From: Acidobacteriota bacterium
Lineage (GTDB): Bacteria; Acidobacteriota; Vicinamibacteria; Marinacidobacterales; Marinacidobacteraceae
DNA length: 64,000 nt
Assembly (NCBI GenBank): GCA_022820545.1
Contig: JAJEFG010000046.1
Coordinates: 1-64,000, forward strand
Direction: 5' to 3'
This document shows, one piece after another, positions 33,572 to 42,762 of the stretch (the first letter of the stretch is position 1; every line of letters starts with the position of its first letter). Both the position numbers and the translations under genes were made by a program. Below the pieces are notes generated by a model. It saw only the letters and a list, made by a program, of their open reading frames with translations. It had not been told where the DNA came from and did no database searches.

Positions 33572-34951
33572 GTGGGTGAAGCGAAGGGCGGGGCGCCGAG
33601 AAGGATTGCCATCGTGGGTGGCGGAGTCTCGGGACTCGGGACGGCGTGGGCGCTCAACCACCACCCGGATCGTTTCGATTTTCGACTCTTCGAAGCGCAG
33701 GCGCAGCTCGGCGGCAATGCGATCACGGCGGACATGCCGCAGGACGACGGCAGCACGATCCCGTTCGATATCTCGGTCACCGCGTGCATACCGTCGGCAT
33801 ACCACCACTTTGTCCTGCTCATGCAGCAGCACGGCATCGCGCTGCTCGAAACCCGGTTCAACTACAGCGTGAAGTACCGGGGCCGGATCTACGCTCACGA
33901 CTTCGATTCGGACATCAGGAAGGAGCTGCAGCCCGAAATCGAGAGGTTCCAGCGCCTCCTGCGACGTCTCCACTGGTTCGGCCGGCTCAACCTCACGAGG
34001 TCGAAGCTGCTCGGCGCCCTCAACCCGTTCAACTACGTCAGCATGGGAGCGCTGTTGAACCTGGGCCGGTACTCGGGAGACTTCCGCTACAAGGTCCTGA
34101 AGCCCATGTTCGTCAACTTCCTGATGGCGACGAACGTGTTCGACATGCCCGCGTCGCTCTTTTCGCGGTACCTGGACTTCTTCGATATCGAGACCTCGAC
34201 GCCGATGCAGACCTGGGACCAGGGCACCCGGCGGATCTATCGCGAGCTGTCCGCCGCCTTTCGGGAAAAGATCTACCTGGGCCGGCCGGTGCGAAAGGTC
34301 TTTCGGCGCCGTAACGAGGTTGTCGTGGAGGACGAGAACGGACAGACCGAGACCTTCGATGACGTCGTCTTCGCGTGCAACGCGAACCAGACGCTGATGC
34401 TCCTGGACCGGCCGACCCGGCTGGAGGGCTGGCTCCTCTCCTCGATCCGCTACGAAAGCGAACTGCACAACCACACGGTCGTGCATTCCGACGCCTCCGT
34501 CCTGCCCGACAACGAAGCCAGGCCCCTCGCCACCCGGAGCAACCACATCGAGCAGTACGGCGCGCGGCCGGACAACTACGAGATCACCTACATCATGCAC
34601 AACCAGCAGCCGTGGGCGCACAAGTCGGACAAGCCGTGCCTCGTGACCTACAACCCGATCAGCCGTATCGACGACAGCAAGATCGTCAGGAAGTGGTGGT
34701 TTCAGCACATCATGCACGACGTGCCTCACGTCGCCTTCCTGACACAGTTGTTCCGCTTCGTCCAGGGAAAGCGGCGGACGTGGCACTGCGGCGCGCACAC
34801 CCTGGTCAACAGCCAGGAGACCTGCTTCGTGTCCGGCCTCGTCACGGCGAGACAGCTCGGCGCGGACTATCCGTTCCGGGACCCGGAGGCCAGGAGGTGG
34901 TTCAACTTCTACGGCCGCGTGATGTACGGCTGGCGGTTCCGGAGCGCCTGA
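33572..34951 (+). CDS. FAD-dependent amine-oxidase-fold oxidoreductase
   Basis: This 459-residue flavoprotein has a Rossmann FAD site at the N-terminus, IAIVGGGVSGLGTAWAL, followed by the Glu-type ribose contact FRLFEAQAQLGG. The overall pattern (YNPISRID, WHCGAHTLVNSQETCFVSG at the C-terminal FAD contact) resembles the COG2907 predicted NAD/FAD-binding proteins. Those often sit beside cyclopropane-fatty-acid or other lipid-modifying genes. A desaturase or oxidase acting on an isoprenoid or lipid is plausible, but the substrate is unknown. It starts with GTG and is divergent from the P450 gene. A palindrome overlaps its stop codon. Confidence 0.85.
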   Translation: MGEAKGGAPRRIAIVGGGVSGLGTAWALNHHPDRFDFRLFEAQAQLGGNAITADMPQDDGSTIPFDISVTACIPSAYHHFVLLMQQHGIALLETRFNYSVKYRGRIYAHDFDSDIRKELQPEIERFQRLLRRLHWFGRLNLTRSKLLGALNPFNYVSMGALLNLGRYSGDFRYKVLKPMFVNFLMATNVFDMPASLFSRYLDFFDIETSTPMQTWDQGTRRIYRELSAAFREKIYLGRPVRKVFRRRNEVVVEDENGQTETFDDVVFACNANQTLMLLDRPTRLEGWLLSSIRYESELHNHTVVHSDASVLPDNEARPLATRSNHIEQYGARPDNYEITYIMHNQQPWAHKSDKPCLVTYNPISRIDDSKIVRKWWFQHIMHDVPHVAFLTQLFRFVQGKRRTWHCGAHTLVNSQETCFVSGLVTARQLGADYPFRDPEARRWFNFYGRVMYGWRFRSA

Positions 34952-34953
34952 GT

Positions 34954-34967
34954 CAGGCGGGCGCCTG
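34954..34967. terminator. Hairpin between convergent FAD oxidoreductase and Rieske genes
   Basis: CAGGCG-GG-CGCCTG forms a perfect short inverted repeat in the 22-base gap between two convergent genes. A second overlapping palindrome, CGCCTGA-G-TCAGGCG (34945-34959), spans the TGA stop. There is no T-run, so any terminator role is tentative. Confidence 0.4.
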
Positions 34968-34973
34968 GCCGCG

Positions 34974-35990
34974 CTAGTAGAACTGCCTGCAGTAGCGCCG
35001 GTACAACCCGATCTCGCCGTCGGACCGGCTGAGGCTCGGGCGCGACCGGTACCGCTTCCGGCTCCAGATCTCCACGTCCTGCATGACGTCGTGCCTCTGA
35101 AAGAACAGCATCAGCCTGTTCATGGCCTCGGTGCGGAGAGCAGGCGGCAGGAACCGCAACCCCACGATCGGCCGGTTCGGTTTCCGGATCCTTCGCAACT
35201 GGCCGACCAGCACGAGGTCGATCAGCGTACCGTCGACGGGCGTCGCGAGAACCCAGAGGCGGCCGTCCATTCCGATCGAGCGCTCGTGGAACTCCACGAG
35301 CGAATACCCCAGCCCGATCACGTGCGCGGTGGCGGAGACGTCGAACGTGAAATTGACGACTCCGGCGATGCGCTGGGTGCGCTTGAAGTCAAAGCAGCTC
35401 CGCAGATACGCGCCGTCCACGGTGACCGTTCCGACCCGGCCGACATTGTCGTAGCCGTGCACGTAGCGGAGGTGCGCCATGTCCACGGCGTTCTCACTCG
35501 TCTCCTGCGGGTGCCCCCGAAACCGGAGCGTCCGGAACGCCAGTTCGCACCAGTCGGCTCCGGCCGGCGGGTCCTCGGGAAGGCTCCACTGCGGGGGCCG
35601 TTCATCGATTCCCCACCACGCGAAGACGATGCCGAGGACTTCGCGCGTCGCGAAGGACCTCAGCCTCGCGGTCTTCGGCGGCGGGGCGAAGGGCGTGGCG
35701 ACGCATTGTCCGCTGACGTCGAACTCGTAGCCGTGGAAGGGACAGACCAAGCGACCGTCCCGCACCCGGCCGCCGGCGGCCGGCCCCAATGCCGAGCCGA
35801 GGTGCGGACAGACCGATTCCGCAACCGACACGCGGCCCGTATCGTCGCGCCAGGCGACGATTCGCTTGCCCATCCAGGTCTTTTCGATGAGCTTCGCCTT
35901 CTCGAGGACCCGCCGGCTGGTGACGAAGTACCAACCCTCTGGGAACGGAGGAAGCCGGCCCGCGCCGTTCTCCACGTGATCTGCCGGCAT
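34974..35990 (-). CDS. Rieske non-heme iron oxygenase (Neverland/KshA-like)
   Basis: This oxygenase subunit of 338 residues is probably cytosolic or membrane-peripheral. The Rieske [2Fe-2S] ligands are CPHLG (Cys61, His63) and CPFHG (Cys83, His86). The catalytic mononuclear iron site is NAVDMAHLRYVH, giving Asp170, His173 and His178. The opening PPFPEGWYFV, the motif order and the length resemble the sterol-acting group: cholesterol 7-desaturase DAF-36/Neverland, KshA and the bacterial sterol C-4 demethylase oxygenase SdmA. A ferredoxin/reductase partner is not visible. It is on the same strand as the adaptor gene 82 bases upstream. Confidence 0.9.
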   Translation of the reverse strand: MPADHVENGAGRLPPFPEGWYFVTSRRVLEKAKLIEKTWMGKRIVAWRDDTGRVSVAESVCPHLGSALGPAAGGRVRDGRLVCPFHGYEFDVSGQCVATPFAPPPKTARLRSFATREVLGIVFAWWGIDERPPQWSLPEDPPAGADWCELAFRTLRFRGHPQETSENAVDMAHLRYVHGYDNVGRVGTVTVDGAYLRSCFDFKRTQRIAGVVNFTFDVSATAHVIGLGYSLVEFHERSIGMDGRLWVLATPVDGTLIDLVLVGQLRRIRKPNRPIVGLRFLPPALRTEAMNRLMLFFQRHDVMQDVEIWSRKRYRSRPSLSRSDGEIGLYRRYCRQFY

Positions 35991-36072
35991 TCCGCTCAGG
36001 ACTCGCGAAGGCAGGCCGCTCCGTGCGCGGAGGTCCCCGCCAGCGCCTCGGGCGCCGGACCGCGCAAGAGGC

Positions 36073-37299
36073 TCAAGGAGCCGGCGATGCCGCCCGCCGG
36101 ACCCTCATTCCCTCGGTCGCGAACTGAATCCCGCCCACCACGACTTCCTGACCGCCCCGGAGTCCGCCGGTGACGAACACGGTGTCGTCGAAGCGCTGCA
36201 ACACCCGGACGGGCACGATGGTCACCGCTTCGTTCTCCACGGCCCAGATCTCGTTACCGGGCCGGAGTCCCAGCCGCCGGACCTGAAAGTACTCTTCCGG
36301 GGCCACGCCCGCGATCTCGACGTCGGCGAACTGGCCGACCAGGAGCGGCGGCGAGCCTGCGGCGGGGAGAGCCGCCGCCGTGCCGTCTCCGTCTCCCACC
36401 GGCTCCCCGCCTCGCAGGGGCTCCGGAACGCGCACGATCACCTCGAGAGTGCGCGTCGCCTCGTCCAGCGCGGGCTCGACGCGATCCACGTAGCCCTCCC
36501 AGGCGTAGCCGCCGGTCGCGTGGCCGACGGTGACCCGGGCGGCGACCCTCCGGTCCGTGGCTCCGGGCCTCAGGTCCCAGAGGCCGGGCACAAGCGCCGC
36601 CTCGGCATCGGACAGGGGAACGACGATCTCGACCGCATCGGAGGCGTAGATCTGCCCCACGCCCACCCCGGCGGTCACGAACTGCCCGACCCCGACCCTC
36701 TCGGAGCGCACCACGGCGTCAAAGGGCGCCCGGACCTCCGTCCGCGTGAGGAGGAGCTCGGCTTCCGCGAGAACGGCCCGCGCCCGCGCCACCGCGGCGC
36801 GTGCGGCCTCGAGTTGCGGCTCCCACCGCGCCAGCGGATTCGCCTCGCCGCTCGCGGCGTCCCCGCGGCGGCCCTGGAACGCTTCGTACTGCTCGCGGGC
36901 GATCCGCGCTTCCTCCTCGACCTTCAGCAGTTCCACCTGCTGCACGGCGACGCCGGAACGCGCCTGCTCCACCCGGAAGCGGTAGTCGGCGTCGTCGAGG
37001 CGGAAAAGCACCTGCCCCTCGCTGACCCGGCCGCCGCTCTCGAACGCGGGATCGACCGAGACGACCCGTCCGTTCACCCCGGCGGCGACGTCCACCTGAA
37101 CGCGCGGCCGGACGGTTCCCGCGCCATGGACGGGGATCGCTCCGGATCCCGCAACCGCCGGCGCCGTCGTCACGAACGGAACCTGGGAGGGAGGCTCGCG
37201 CCGCTCGGGCTCGGGCCGCTGCGCGATCAGCAAGGTGGCGATCCCGAGCGATCCCAGCAGGATGACCGCCGCCAGGACGGCTCCCTTGGTTCGGTTCAT
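36073..37299 (-). CDS. RND efflux periplasmic adaptor (membrane fusion protein)
   Basis: This 408-residue adaptor joins an RND pump to an outer-membrane channel. It has an N-terminal membrane anchor (AVLAAVILLGSLGIATLLI). A lipoyl/barrel-sandwich segment (VDVAAGVNGRVVSVDP) pairs with LTRTEVRAPFDAVVRSERV, and a helical hairpin (about 110-190) lies between the halves. A beta-barrel and membrane-proximal domain end the protein. Its ATG overlaps the stop of the outer-membrane gene (ATGA), so the two are coupled. The RND permease itself is 5 kb away on the same strand, with a P450 and a Rieske gene between them. Confidence 0.93.
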   Translation of the reverse strand: MNRTKGAVLAAVILLGSLGIATLLIAQRPEPERREPPSQVPFVTTAPAVAGSGAIPVHGAGTVRPRVQVDVAAGVNGRVVSVDPAFESGGRVSEGQVLFRLDDADYRFRVEQARSGVAVQQVELLKVEEEARIAREQYEAFQGRRGDAASGEANPLARWEPQLEAARAAVARARAVLAEAELLLTRTEVRAPFDAVVRSERVGVGQFVTAGVGVGQIYASDAVEIVVPLSDAEAALVPGLWDLRPGATDRRVAARVTVGHATGGYAWEGYVDRVEPALDEATRTLEVIVRVPEPLRGGEPVGDGDGTAAALPAAGSPPLLVGQFADVEIAGVAPEEYFQVRRLGLRPGNEIWAVENEAVTIVPVRVLQRFDDTVFVTGGLRGGQEVVVGGIQFATEGMRVRRAASPAP

Positions 37300-38825
37300 C
37301 GGTCCACCGGTCCTTTCCCCCCGGCGTCCGGCGCCCCCGCCGGCGCGCTGGCCATCTCGTCCGGGGCGGTCCAGGAGCCCCCCAGGGCGCGATGGATGGC
37401 CAGCCGGGCGAGCGCCAGGTTCCGCGCCGAACTAGCGAGCACCGATTCCGCATCCAGCAGCCGGGCGCTCGCATCGAGCACATCGTCATAGCCGCTGATC
37501 CCCGACTCGTAACGCCGGGACTGAATCTCCACGGACGCCCGGGCCTCCTCGAGCTGGGCGGCCAGGGATTCCTGGCGGCGGCCTTCGTTCCTCAGGGTGG
37601 CCAGCGCCGCCTCCACCTCGTTGACCGCCGTAACGATGGTCCGGCCGTAGGCTGCCGCCAACTCGTCGAAACGGGCCTCGGCCAGTTCCACGCCGCTCGC
37701 GAGCCGGCCGCCGTCGAAAACGGGACGGAGCAGGTTGCCGGCGAGGTTCGTGAACCACTGCTTGACGTCGAAGAGGCCTCCGGCGTCCGTGCTCCGGAGT
37801 CCGATGGATCCGGAGAGCGAGAGTTGCGGCATCAGAGCCGCCCGCCGCGCTTCCACGGTATGACCGGCGGCTTCCAGCCGGTGACCGGCGGCCTGCACAT
37901 CCGGCCGCTGCGAGAGGAGGTCGGCCGGAATGCCGGCCGGCACGGGTTCGGCCGGGGATGCTGGGGAGAGGGATTCGGGAAGAATCGCCGCGACGTCCTC
38001 CCGGTAGCCTCCCAGCAGCACCGCGAGCCCGGACTCGGTCTCGGCGAGCTGATTCTCGACCTGCGGCACGCCCGCCCGGGCGCCGGAGAGCGCCTGGCGG
38101 ACTCCGTGCAACTCGAGCGAAGCGGCGAGCCCGCGTTCGTAGCGGCTCTCGACCAGCCGCTCGCGTTCCTCGAGCAGTTCCACCTGTCCTCGAGCGATGG
38201 CGAGTTGTTGCCGCAGGTGGCCGATCTCGAAGTAGGCCGAGATCGTCTCGGCGAGGATCCCGATGCGGGCGACCCGCAGGTCGAACTCCGACGCCAGCAG
38301 CTCGGAGCCCGCCGCGAGCGCGGTGTGGCGTATGCGGCCCCAGAAATCGGCTTCGTAGGCGAAGTCGGCGCCCAGGGTGTAGGTCGGGAAACCCAGCCGG
38401 TCGGGAAGCGGGAAATCGAGGCCCAGGTCCTCGAGTTGGGCGCCGATCGCGGCATTCGTGGGCAGGTCGAAGGTTTCCGCGGTGAGGCTCGCTCCCACCG
38501 TGGGGAGGATCGCCGCGTCGGCCAGCCGGGCCCGCGTTCGGGCCTGCTCGACCCGCGCGACCGCTTCCGCGACGGAGAAGTTGGAGTCCAGCACCGATGC
38601 GACCACCTGGTCGAGCGCGGGATCGGCGAACGCCCGCCACCAGTCCTGCGCCTGGTAGGCGCCGCCCCCCGGACTCTCGGCGAAGTCGGGAGGCAACTCC
38701 GGAGCCGCCTCCTGGGACAGGTCGGGGGAACCTCCCGACCGCAGGGCGCAGCCGCCGGCCGAAAGCAACGCAAGTCCCCCGCCGAGAAGGACCGCCACCG
38801 AAAGAACGCGATTCCTCAAGCCCAC
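37296..38825 (-). CDS. TolC/NodT-family outer-membrane efflux lipoprotein
   Basis: This outer-membrane channel subunit for the RND system has 509 residues from the start chosen here. The signal sequence ends in LSAGGC, a lipobox, as in OprM-type channels. Two repeated helical hairpins carry the family pattern (QDWWRAFADPALDQVV, QARTRARLADAAILPTV, ...GYDDVLDASARLLDAE). The open frame extends to a TTG at 38921, but GTG 38825 directly precedes the basic n-region of the signal peptide and is preferred. Neither has a clear ribosome site. It overlaps the adaptor gene by four bases. Confidence 0.9.
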   Translation of the reverse strand: MGLRNRVLSVAVLLGGGLALLSAGGCALRSGGSPDLSQEAAPELPPDFAESPGGGAYQAQDWWRAFADPALDQVVASVLDSNFSVAEAVARVEQARTRARLADAAILPTVGASLTAETFDLPTNAAIGAQLEDLGLDFPLPDRLGFPTYTLGADFAYEADFWGRIRHTALAAGSELLASEFDLRVARIGILAETISAYFEIGHLRQQLAIARGQVELLEERERLVESRYERGLAASLELHGVRQALSGARAGVPQVENQLAETESGLAVLLGGYREDVAAILPESLSPASPAEPVPAGIPADLLSQRPDVQAAGHRLEAAGHTVEARRAALMPQLSLSGSIGLRSTDAGGLFDVKQWFTNLAGNLLRPVFDGGRLASGVELAEARFDELAAAYGRTIVTAVNEVEAALATLRNEGRRQESLAAQLEEARASVEIQSRRYESGISGYDDVLDASARLLDAESVLASSARNLALARLAIHRALGGSWTAPDEMASAPAGAPDAGGKGPVDR

Positions 38826-38943
38826 CGGGACGTTCTGCCGAGCCCCATGAGCCGAGTTTATTTCAGAGAAAGCGAGGCCCGAAACGAGAGAGGCCGACGA
38901 TAACGGGCGGTTACCACTCAAGTGCGTAACGATTCCGCCACCG

Positions 38944-39609
38944 ATGCATTCCCTGATCCTGCTGATCCTCCTACCGCAAAGCCCTCCCGCCTACGAAGCC
39001 CGAAGCACGGCAGTGGGCGCCGCCCTCCTGGCTGAGGACGCCCCGGAGTGGGAGCGCGCCCGGGAGGTCGGGTGGGGACCCGCGCCCTACCGGACCCGGT
39101 TCCGGGCGCTGTGGAACGAGCACGGCCTCCACCTGCGGTTCGACTCGGAGGACGATGCGCCGTGGTTCACCATGACGGAGCGCGACGACCGGCTCTGGGA
39201 AGAGGAGGTGGTCGAGATCTTCCTCGACCCCCTCGACGACGGCCGCTACGTCGAGGTGGAGCTGAATCCGGCGAACGTGGTCTGCGATCTGAGGAGGCTC
39301 GGACCGGGAGAGACGGCTTCCGATCCGATCGGACCGATGGATCGGGGGTTTGATGTCACCGGGATGCAGACGGCGGTGGCGACTTCGGATGACGGCTGGA
39401 TCGGAACCCTGCTGCTTCCCTGGGAGGGACTCGGCTTTTCCGGTCCGCCCACCGCGGGAACTGAAATCCCCTTCAACGTCTTCCGCATCAAGCGGCCCGG
39501 AGGTCCCGAGGCCCCGGAAGCGGGCGCCGTCTTCGCCGCCTGGTCCCCGACCGGCAGCCCCAGCTTCCACGTGCCGGAGGCCTTCCGTCCGCTGCGTCTG
39601 GTCCCCTGA
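38944..39609 (+). CDS. Carbohydrate-binding family 9-like exported protein
   Basis: This 221-residue secreted protein consists of a short hydrophobic leader (SLILLILLPQ) and one CBM9-like sandwich. Typical elements are FRALWNEHGLHLRFDSED, EEEVVEIFLDPLDDGRYVEVELNP and FRIKRPGG. Such single-domain proteins are found in Acidobacteriota and Bacteroidota and are presumed to bind sugars or glycans at the surface. No catalytic residues are evident. It is followed after 86 bases by the DUF5107-TPR gene on the same strand and may share its promoter region. Confidence 0.82.
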   Translation: MHSLILLILLPQSPPAYEARSTAVGAALLAEDAPEWERAREVGWGPAPYRTRFRALWNEHGLHLRFDSEDDAPWFTMTERDDRLWEEEVVEIFLDPLDDGRYVEVELNPANVVCDLRRLGPGETASDPIGPMDRGFDVTGMQTAVATSDDGWIGTLLLPWEGLGFSGPPTAGTEIPFNVFRIKRPGGPEAPEAGAVFAAWSPTGSPSFHVPEAFRPLRLVP

Positions 39610-39695
39610 CGAGCATTCGTCCCGGCGTCTGCTCTTGCGACAGAACTCTCACGCGGAACCCGTATAGCCTCTCCCGCCCAGACGAGGTCACGCGC

Positions 39696-42632
39696 ATGCT
39701 CTCTCCACGACCCGCGACGCTTGCGGCGGCGGTCCTGCTCCTGGCGACCGCCGTTGTGTCTCCCGCGGCGGCCCAGGAGCCGGTCCGCGTTTGGGAAGGC
39801 GAACTCACCCTCCCCACCTACGCGCTCCTTCCCGACGATCCGAACCCGCAGTTCCGCGAGACCGACAACTCCATCGTCTACCCCTACACGATGCAGGACA
39901 ACCTCGGCACGGAGCGGGCCGACCACACCTGGAGGGCGTTCTTCCTCGAGAACGAGTACCTGAGGGTGGCCTGCCTTCCCGAGATCGGGGGCCGCATCCA
40001 GTGGGTACTCGACAAGCGCGAGAACGAGCAGATGTTCTACAACAACCGGGTCATCCGGCCCGGCCTGATCGCGCTCCGGGGCGCCTGGATCTCGGGCGGC
40101 ATCGAGTGGAACCGGGGTCCCCAGGGCCACACGGTGACGAGCTACTCGCCGGTGAACGTCACGGGTGTCCAGAACGAGGACGGCTCGGCGACGCTCGTGA
40201 TCGGCGAGATCGAGCAGAGCTTCCGCACCGGCTGGGAGGTCCGCCTGACGCTCCGCCCGGGAGTGGCCCGGCTCGACCAGGAGATCACCATCTTCAACCC
40301 GACCGACCTCCCCCATCCCTACTACTTCTGGAACAACACCGCCTTCCCCCAGCGCGACGGCACCCGCTTCATCTATCCGATGTCGCTCGCCACCGACCAC
40401 TTCGGGACCACCTTCTACCGCTTCCCCGAGGACAACGGGGTGGACATGACCCGGCTCCCCAACTACCCGGAGCCGACCTCGATCTTCGCCTACCGGGCGG
40501 TCCACGACTTCTTCGGCGCCTACGACTCGGGAGATGACCGGGGCATCGTGCAGACCGCGGACCACCGCGAACTGCCCGGCAAGAAGGGCTGGACCTGGGG
40601 CCAGGGCGACGACGGCATGATGAACCAGCGGGCCCTCACGGACGAGGACGGCCCCTACATCGAGGTGCAGAGCGGTCCGCTGCCCACCCAGTCGGACTAC
40701 GCCTGGGTCTATCCCGGCCAACGGGTGTTCTGGCGTGAACAGTGGACGCCGGTCTTCGGGCTCGGCGAGGGTTTCGAATACGCGACGCCCGACCTGGTGG
40801 TCGAGCGGGTCGAGGACGATGCGGGGACGCGGTTCCTGCTCCTCGCCACGAGAGCGCTGCCCGGCGCGACCGTCCGGCTGAGCGGCGGTGGAGCGGAACA
40901 CTCCGCGACCGTCGAGCTGGTCCCGGAGGCGGTCGCGACCATCGAATGGCCGGGGCCGGCCGCGGCCGCGATCGACGTCGAGGTGACCGCTGACGGCGGG
41001 AACGTCCTCGCCTATCGGTCTCCGCTCGAGATCCCGGTGGAGGATCCCCCTCCACTCCTCGAGGCGACCGAACCGGCGAACGCCGAGGAAGCGTTCCAGG
41101 CCGCCGAACGCGCCGACAAGGACCTGAACCGCGCCGAGGCCCGCCAGCTCTACGAGCGGGCGCTCGCGCTGGCGCCGGCTCATGCCGACGCCGCGGTCGG
41201 ACTCGCCGCGCTGGATCTGAAGGCCGGGCTCTACGAGCGGGCGGCCGACCGGCTTGCCGCGGTTGCCGCCGCGGACCCCGAGCACGGTTTCGCGCGCTTC
41301 CTCCACGCAGTCGCCCGCCATGGGGCCGGTGACGACGAAGGCGCCCTGGACTCGGCCTATCTGGCGACCAGGCTCGCCGGCGTCGAAGCCCCGGCCTGGC
41401 GCCTGATCGGCCGCGTGAAGGTCCGCCAGGGCCATGCCCCCGATGCAATCCCGGCGCTCCGGCGGGGTGGCCGCGACCTGCTGCCGCTCGCGCACCTTCG
41501 CGCGGGCGACGAAGAGCGGGCCGCCGGGCTCGCCGGACGCATGATCGAGCGGGGCACCGTCGAACTCATTCCCTGGGCGGTGCGCCTGCACACCGCTGAC
41601 GGCCCGGGTCGCGCCGAAGCCGCACGGGCCATGACGGCGCTCGCGGGGGAGCCGGAGTTCGCCTTCACCGAACTGCTCGTGACCCTCGCCGAGCTTGGGC
41701 TTGGGGACGTGGCGCTCGATGTGCTCGACGGGCTCCGCGAGGACGGCGGATTCGAGCCCGGACCGGTGCTCCTGTTCCACGCGGCAGAGTGGGCGAGCGG
41801 CGAGGGGGCTCGCCGCTACCGCGAGGAAGCGCTCGCCGCGCCGCTCGACTACGCCTTCCCGTCGCGCCCCGAATCGCTGCCGGTGCTCCGGTCCGCGGCG
41901 GAACACCTTCCGGCGTCGGCAACCCCCCGCCTCCTCCTCGGCCACCTGTTGGCCGGACTTGGCCGCTTCGAGGAGGCGACCGCGGCCTGGGAGGCGGCGA
42001 CGGCGCTCGATCCGGGCCTCTCCACCGCCCACCGGGCGCTCGGGATGGTTCACTGGAAGATCGCGGGCCGATCGGCCGAGGCCGAGAGCCGCCTCCGGCA
42101 GGCGATCGCAGCCCGGCCGGCGGACCAGACCCTCTACCGGGACCTCGCGCGGCTGCTGCTCGCCGAGGGACGTCCGGCGGACGCGGTGCAGGCGCTCGAG
42201 ATGGTCCCGGCGGACGTTCGCCGGCGCCACGACATCACCATCGAGCTGGCCCGGGGGCTGAACGCCACCGGCCGGTTCGAGGAAACGATCGCCATGCTGG
42301 ACGCGACCCGGGTCAACTTCCGGGAGGGCGACGCCACGGTGTGGCAGCTCTTCTCGCGAGCCGAGGTCGAGCTCGGCCGCCGGGCGCTCGACGCCGGAGA
42401 CGCCGAGGCGGCGCTCACCCATTTCGACCGGGCGCTCACCTATCCCGAGAACCTCGGCGTCGGCCGGTCCCACCGGGCCCAGGAGGCGCGGGCTCTCTGG
42501 TTCCGCGCCGAGGCCCTCACCGCGCTCGACCGTTTCGACGAGGCGGCGGTCACGCTCACGCGGTGTGCCGAAGACCCGCCCCTGAGCGACGAGCAGGAGC
42601 ACTTCATCGCCCGCTGCGCCGCTGCCAGATAA
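39696..42632 (+). CDS. DUF5107 and tetratricopeptide-repeat exported protein
   Basis: This large exported protein of 978 residues has a signal peptide ending at AAAQEP. Residues about 30-390 form a DUF5107 domain, a beta-sandwich resembling galactose-mutarotase-like or glycosidase accessory folds (LPEIGGRIQWVLDKR, SGGIEWNRGPQGHT, YYFWNNTAFPQRDGTRFIYPM). From about 460 to the end run TPR repeats (EARQLYERALALAPAHADA; LRQAIAARPADQTLYRDLA). GAGG lies eight bases before the ATG. The combination is typical of secreted carbohydrate-related proteins of uncertain activity. It lies between a CBM9 protein and an NTF2-like protein. Confidence 0.85.
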   Translation: MLSPRPATLAAAVLLLATAVVSPAAAQEPVRVWEGELTLPTYALLPDDPNPQFRETDNSIVYPYTMQDNLGTERADHTWRAFFLENEYLRVACLPEIGGRIQWVLDKRENEQMFYNNRVIRPGLIALRGAWISGGIEWNRGPQGHTVTSYSPVNVTGVQNEDGSATLVIGEIEQSFRTGWEVRLTLRPGVARLDQEITIFNPTDLPHPYYFWNNTAFPQRDGTRFIYPMSLATDHFGTTFYRFPEDNGVDMTRLPNYPEPTSIFAYRAVHDFFGAYDSGDDRGIVQTADHRELPGKKGWTWGQGDDGMMNQRALTDEDGPYIEVQSGPLPTQSDYAWVYPGQRVFWREQWTPVFGLGEGFEYATPDLVVERVEDDAGTRFLLLATRALPGATVRLSGGGAEHSATVELVPEAVATIEWPGPAAAAIDVEVTADGGNVLAYRSPLEIPVEDPPPLLEATEPANAEEAFQAAERADKDLNRAEARQLYERALALAPAHADAAVGLAALDLKAGLYERAADRLAAVAAADPEHGFARFLHAVARHGAGDDEGALDSAYLATRLAGVEAPAWRLIGRVKVRQGHAPDAIPALRRGGRDLLPLAHLRAGDEERAAGLAGRMIERGTVELIPWAVRLHTADGPGRAEAARAMTALAGEPEFAFTELLVTLAELGLGDVALDVLDGLREDGGFEPGPVLLFHAAEWASGEGARRYREEALAAPLDYAFPSRPESLPVLRSAAEHLPASATPRLLLGHLLAGLGRFEEATAAWEAATALDPGLSTAHRALGMVHWKIAGRSAEAESRLRQAIAARPADQTLYRDLARLLLAEGRPADAVQALEMVPADVRRRHDITIELARGLNATGRFEETIAMLDATRVNFREGDATVWQLFSRAEVELGRRALDAGDAEAALTHFDRALTYPENLGVGRSHRAQEARALWFRAEALTALDRFDEAAVTLTRCAEDPPLSDEQEHFIARCAAAR

Positions 42633-42731
42633 CAGCCTGTGGGGAAACTCACGTCAGCGCCGAAACGAGCCGGTTGCTTCGAAATGCGGTTCCCGCGCGG
42701 CCGCCGGCAGTCGTGAGGACGCCCCCGGCCT

Positions 42732-42754
42732 GGAACGCCGGCTTCAGCCGGCAC
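42732..42754. repeat. Solo palindromic repeat (family II, inverse orientation)
   Basis: GGAACGCCGGCTTCAGCCGGCAC is the inverse of the conserved end of the 6.6 kb repeats (GTGCCGG...CCGGCGTTCC) with a shortened palindrome. It lies between the DUF5107-TPR gene and the next gene, nine bases before the latter's ATG. No accompanying variable stem was recognised. Confidence 0.65.
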
Positions 42755-42762
42755 GCGGCGGT

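Noticed and set aside
39246..42602. A 1118-codon minus-strand frame over the DUF5107-TPR gene
   Set aside because: It has the composition of a shadow frame (Arg/Gly/Val/His-rich) and begins in the CBM9 gene. The plus frame has recognisable DUF5107 and TPR motifs.
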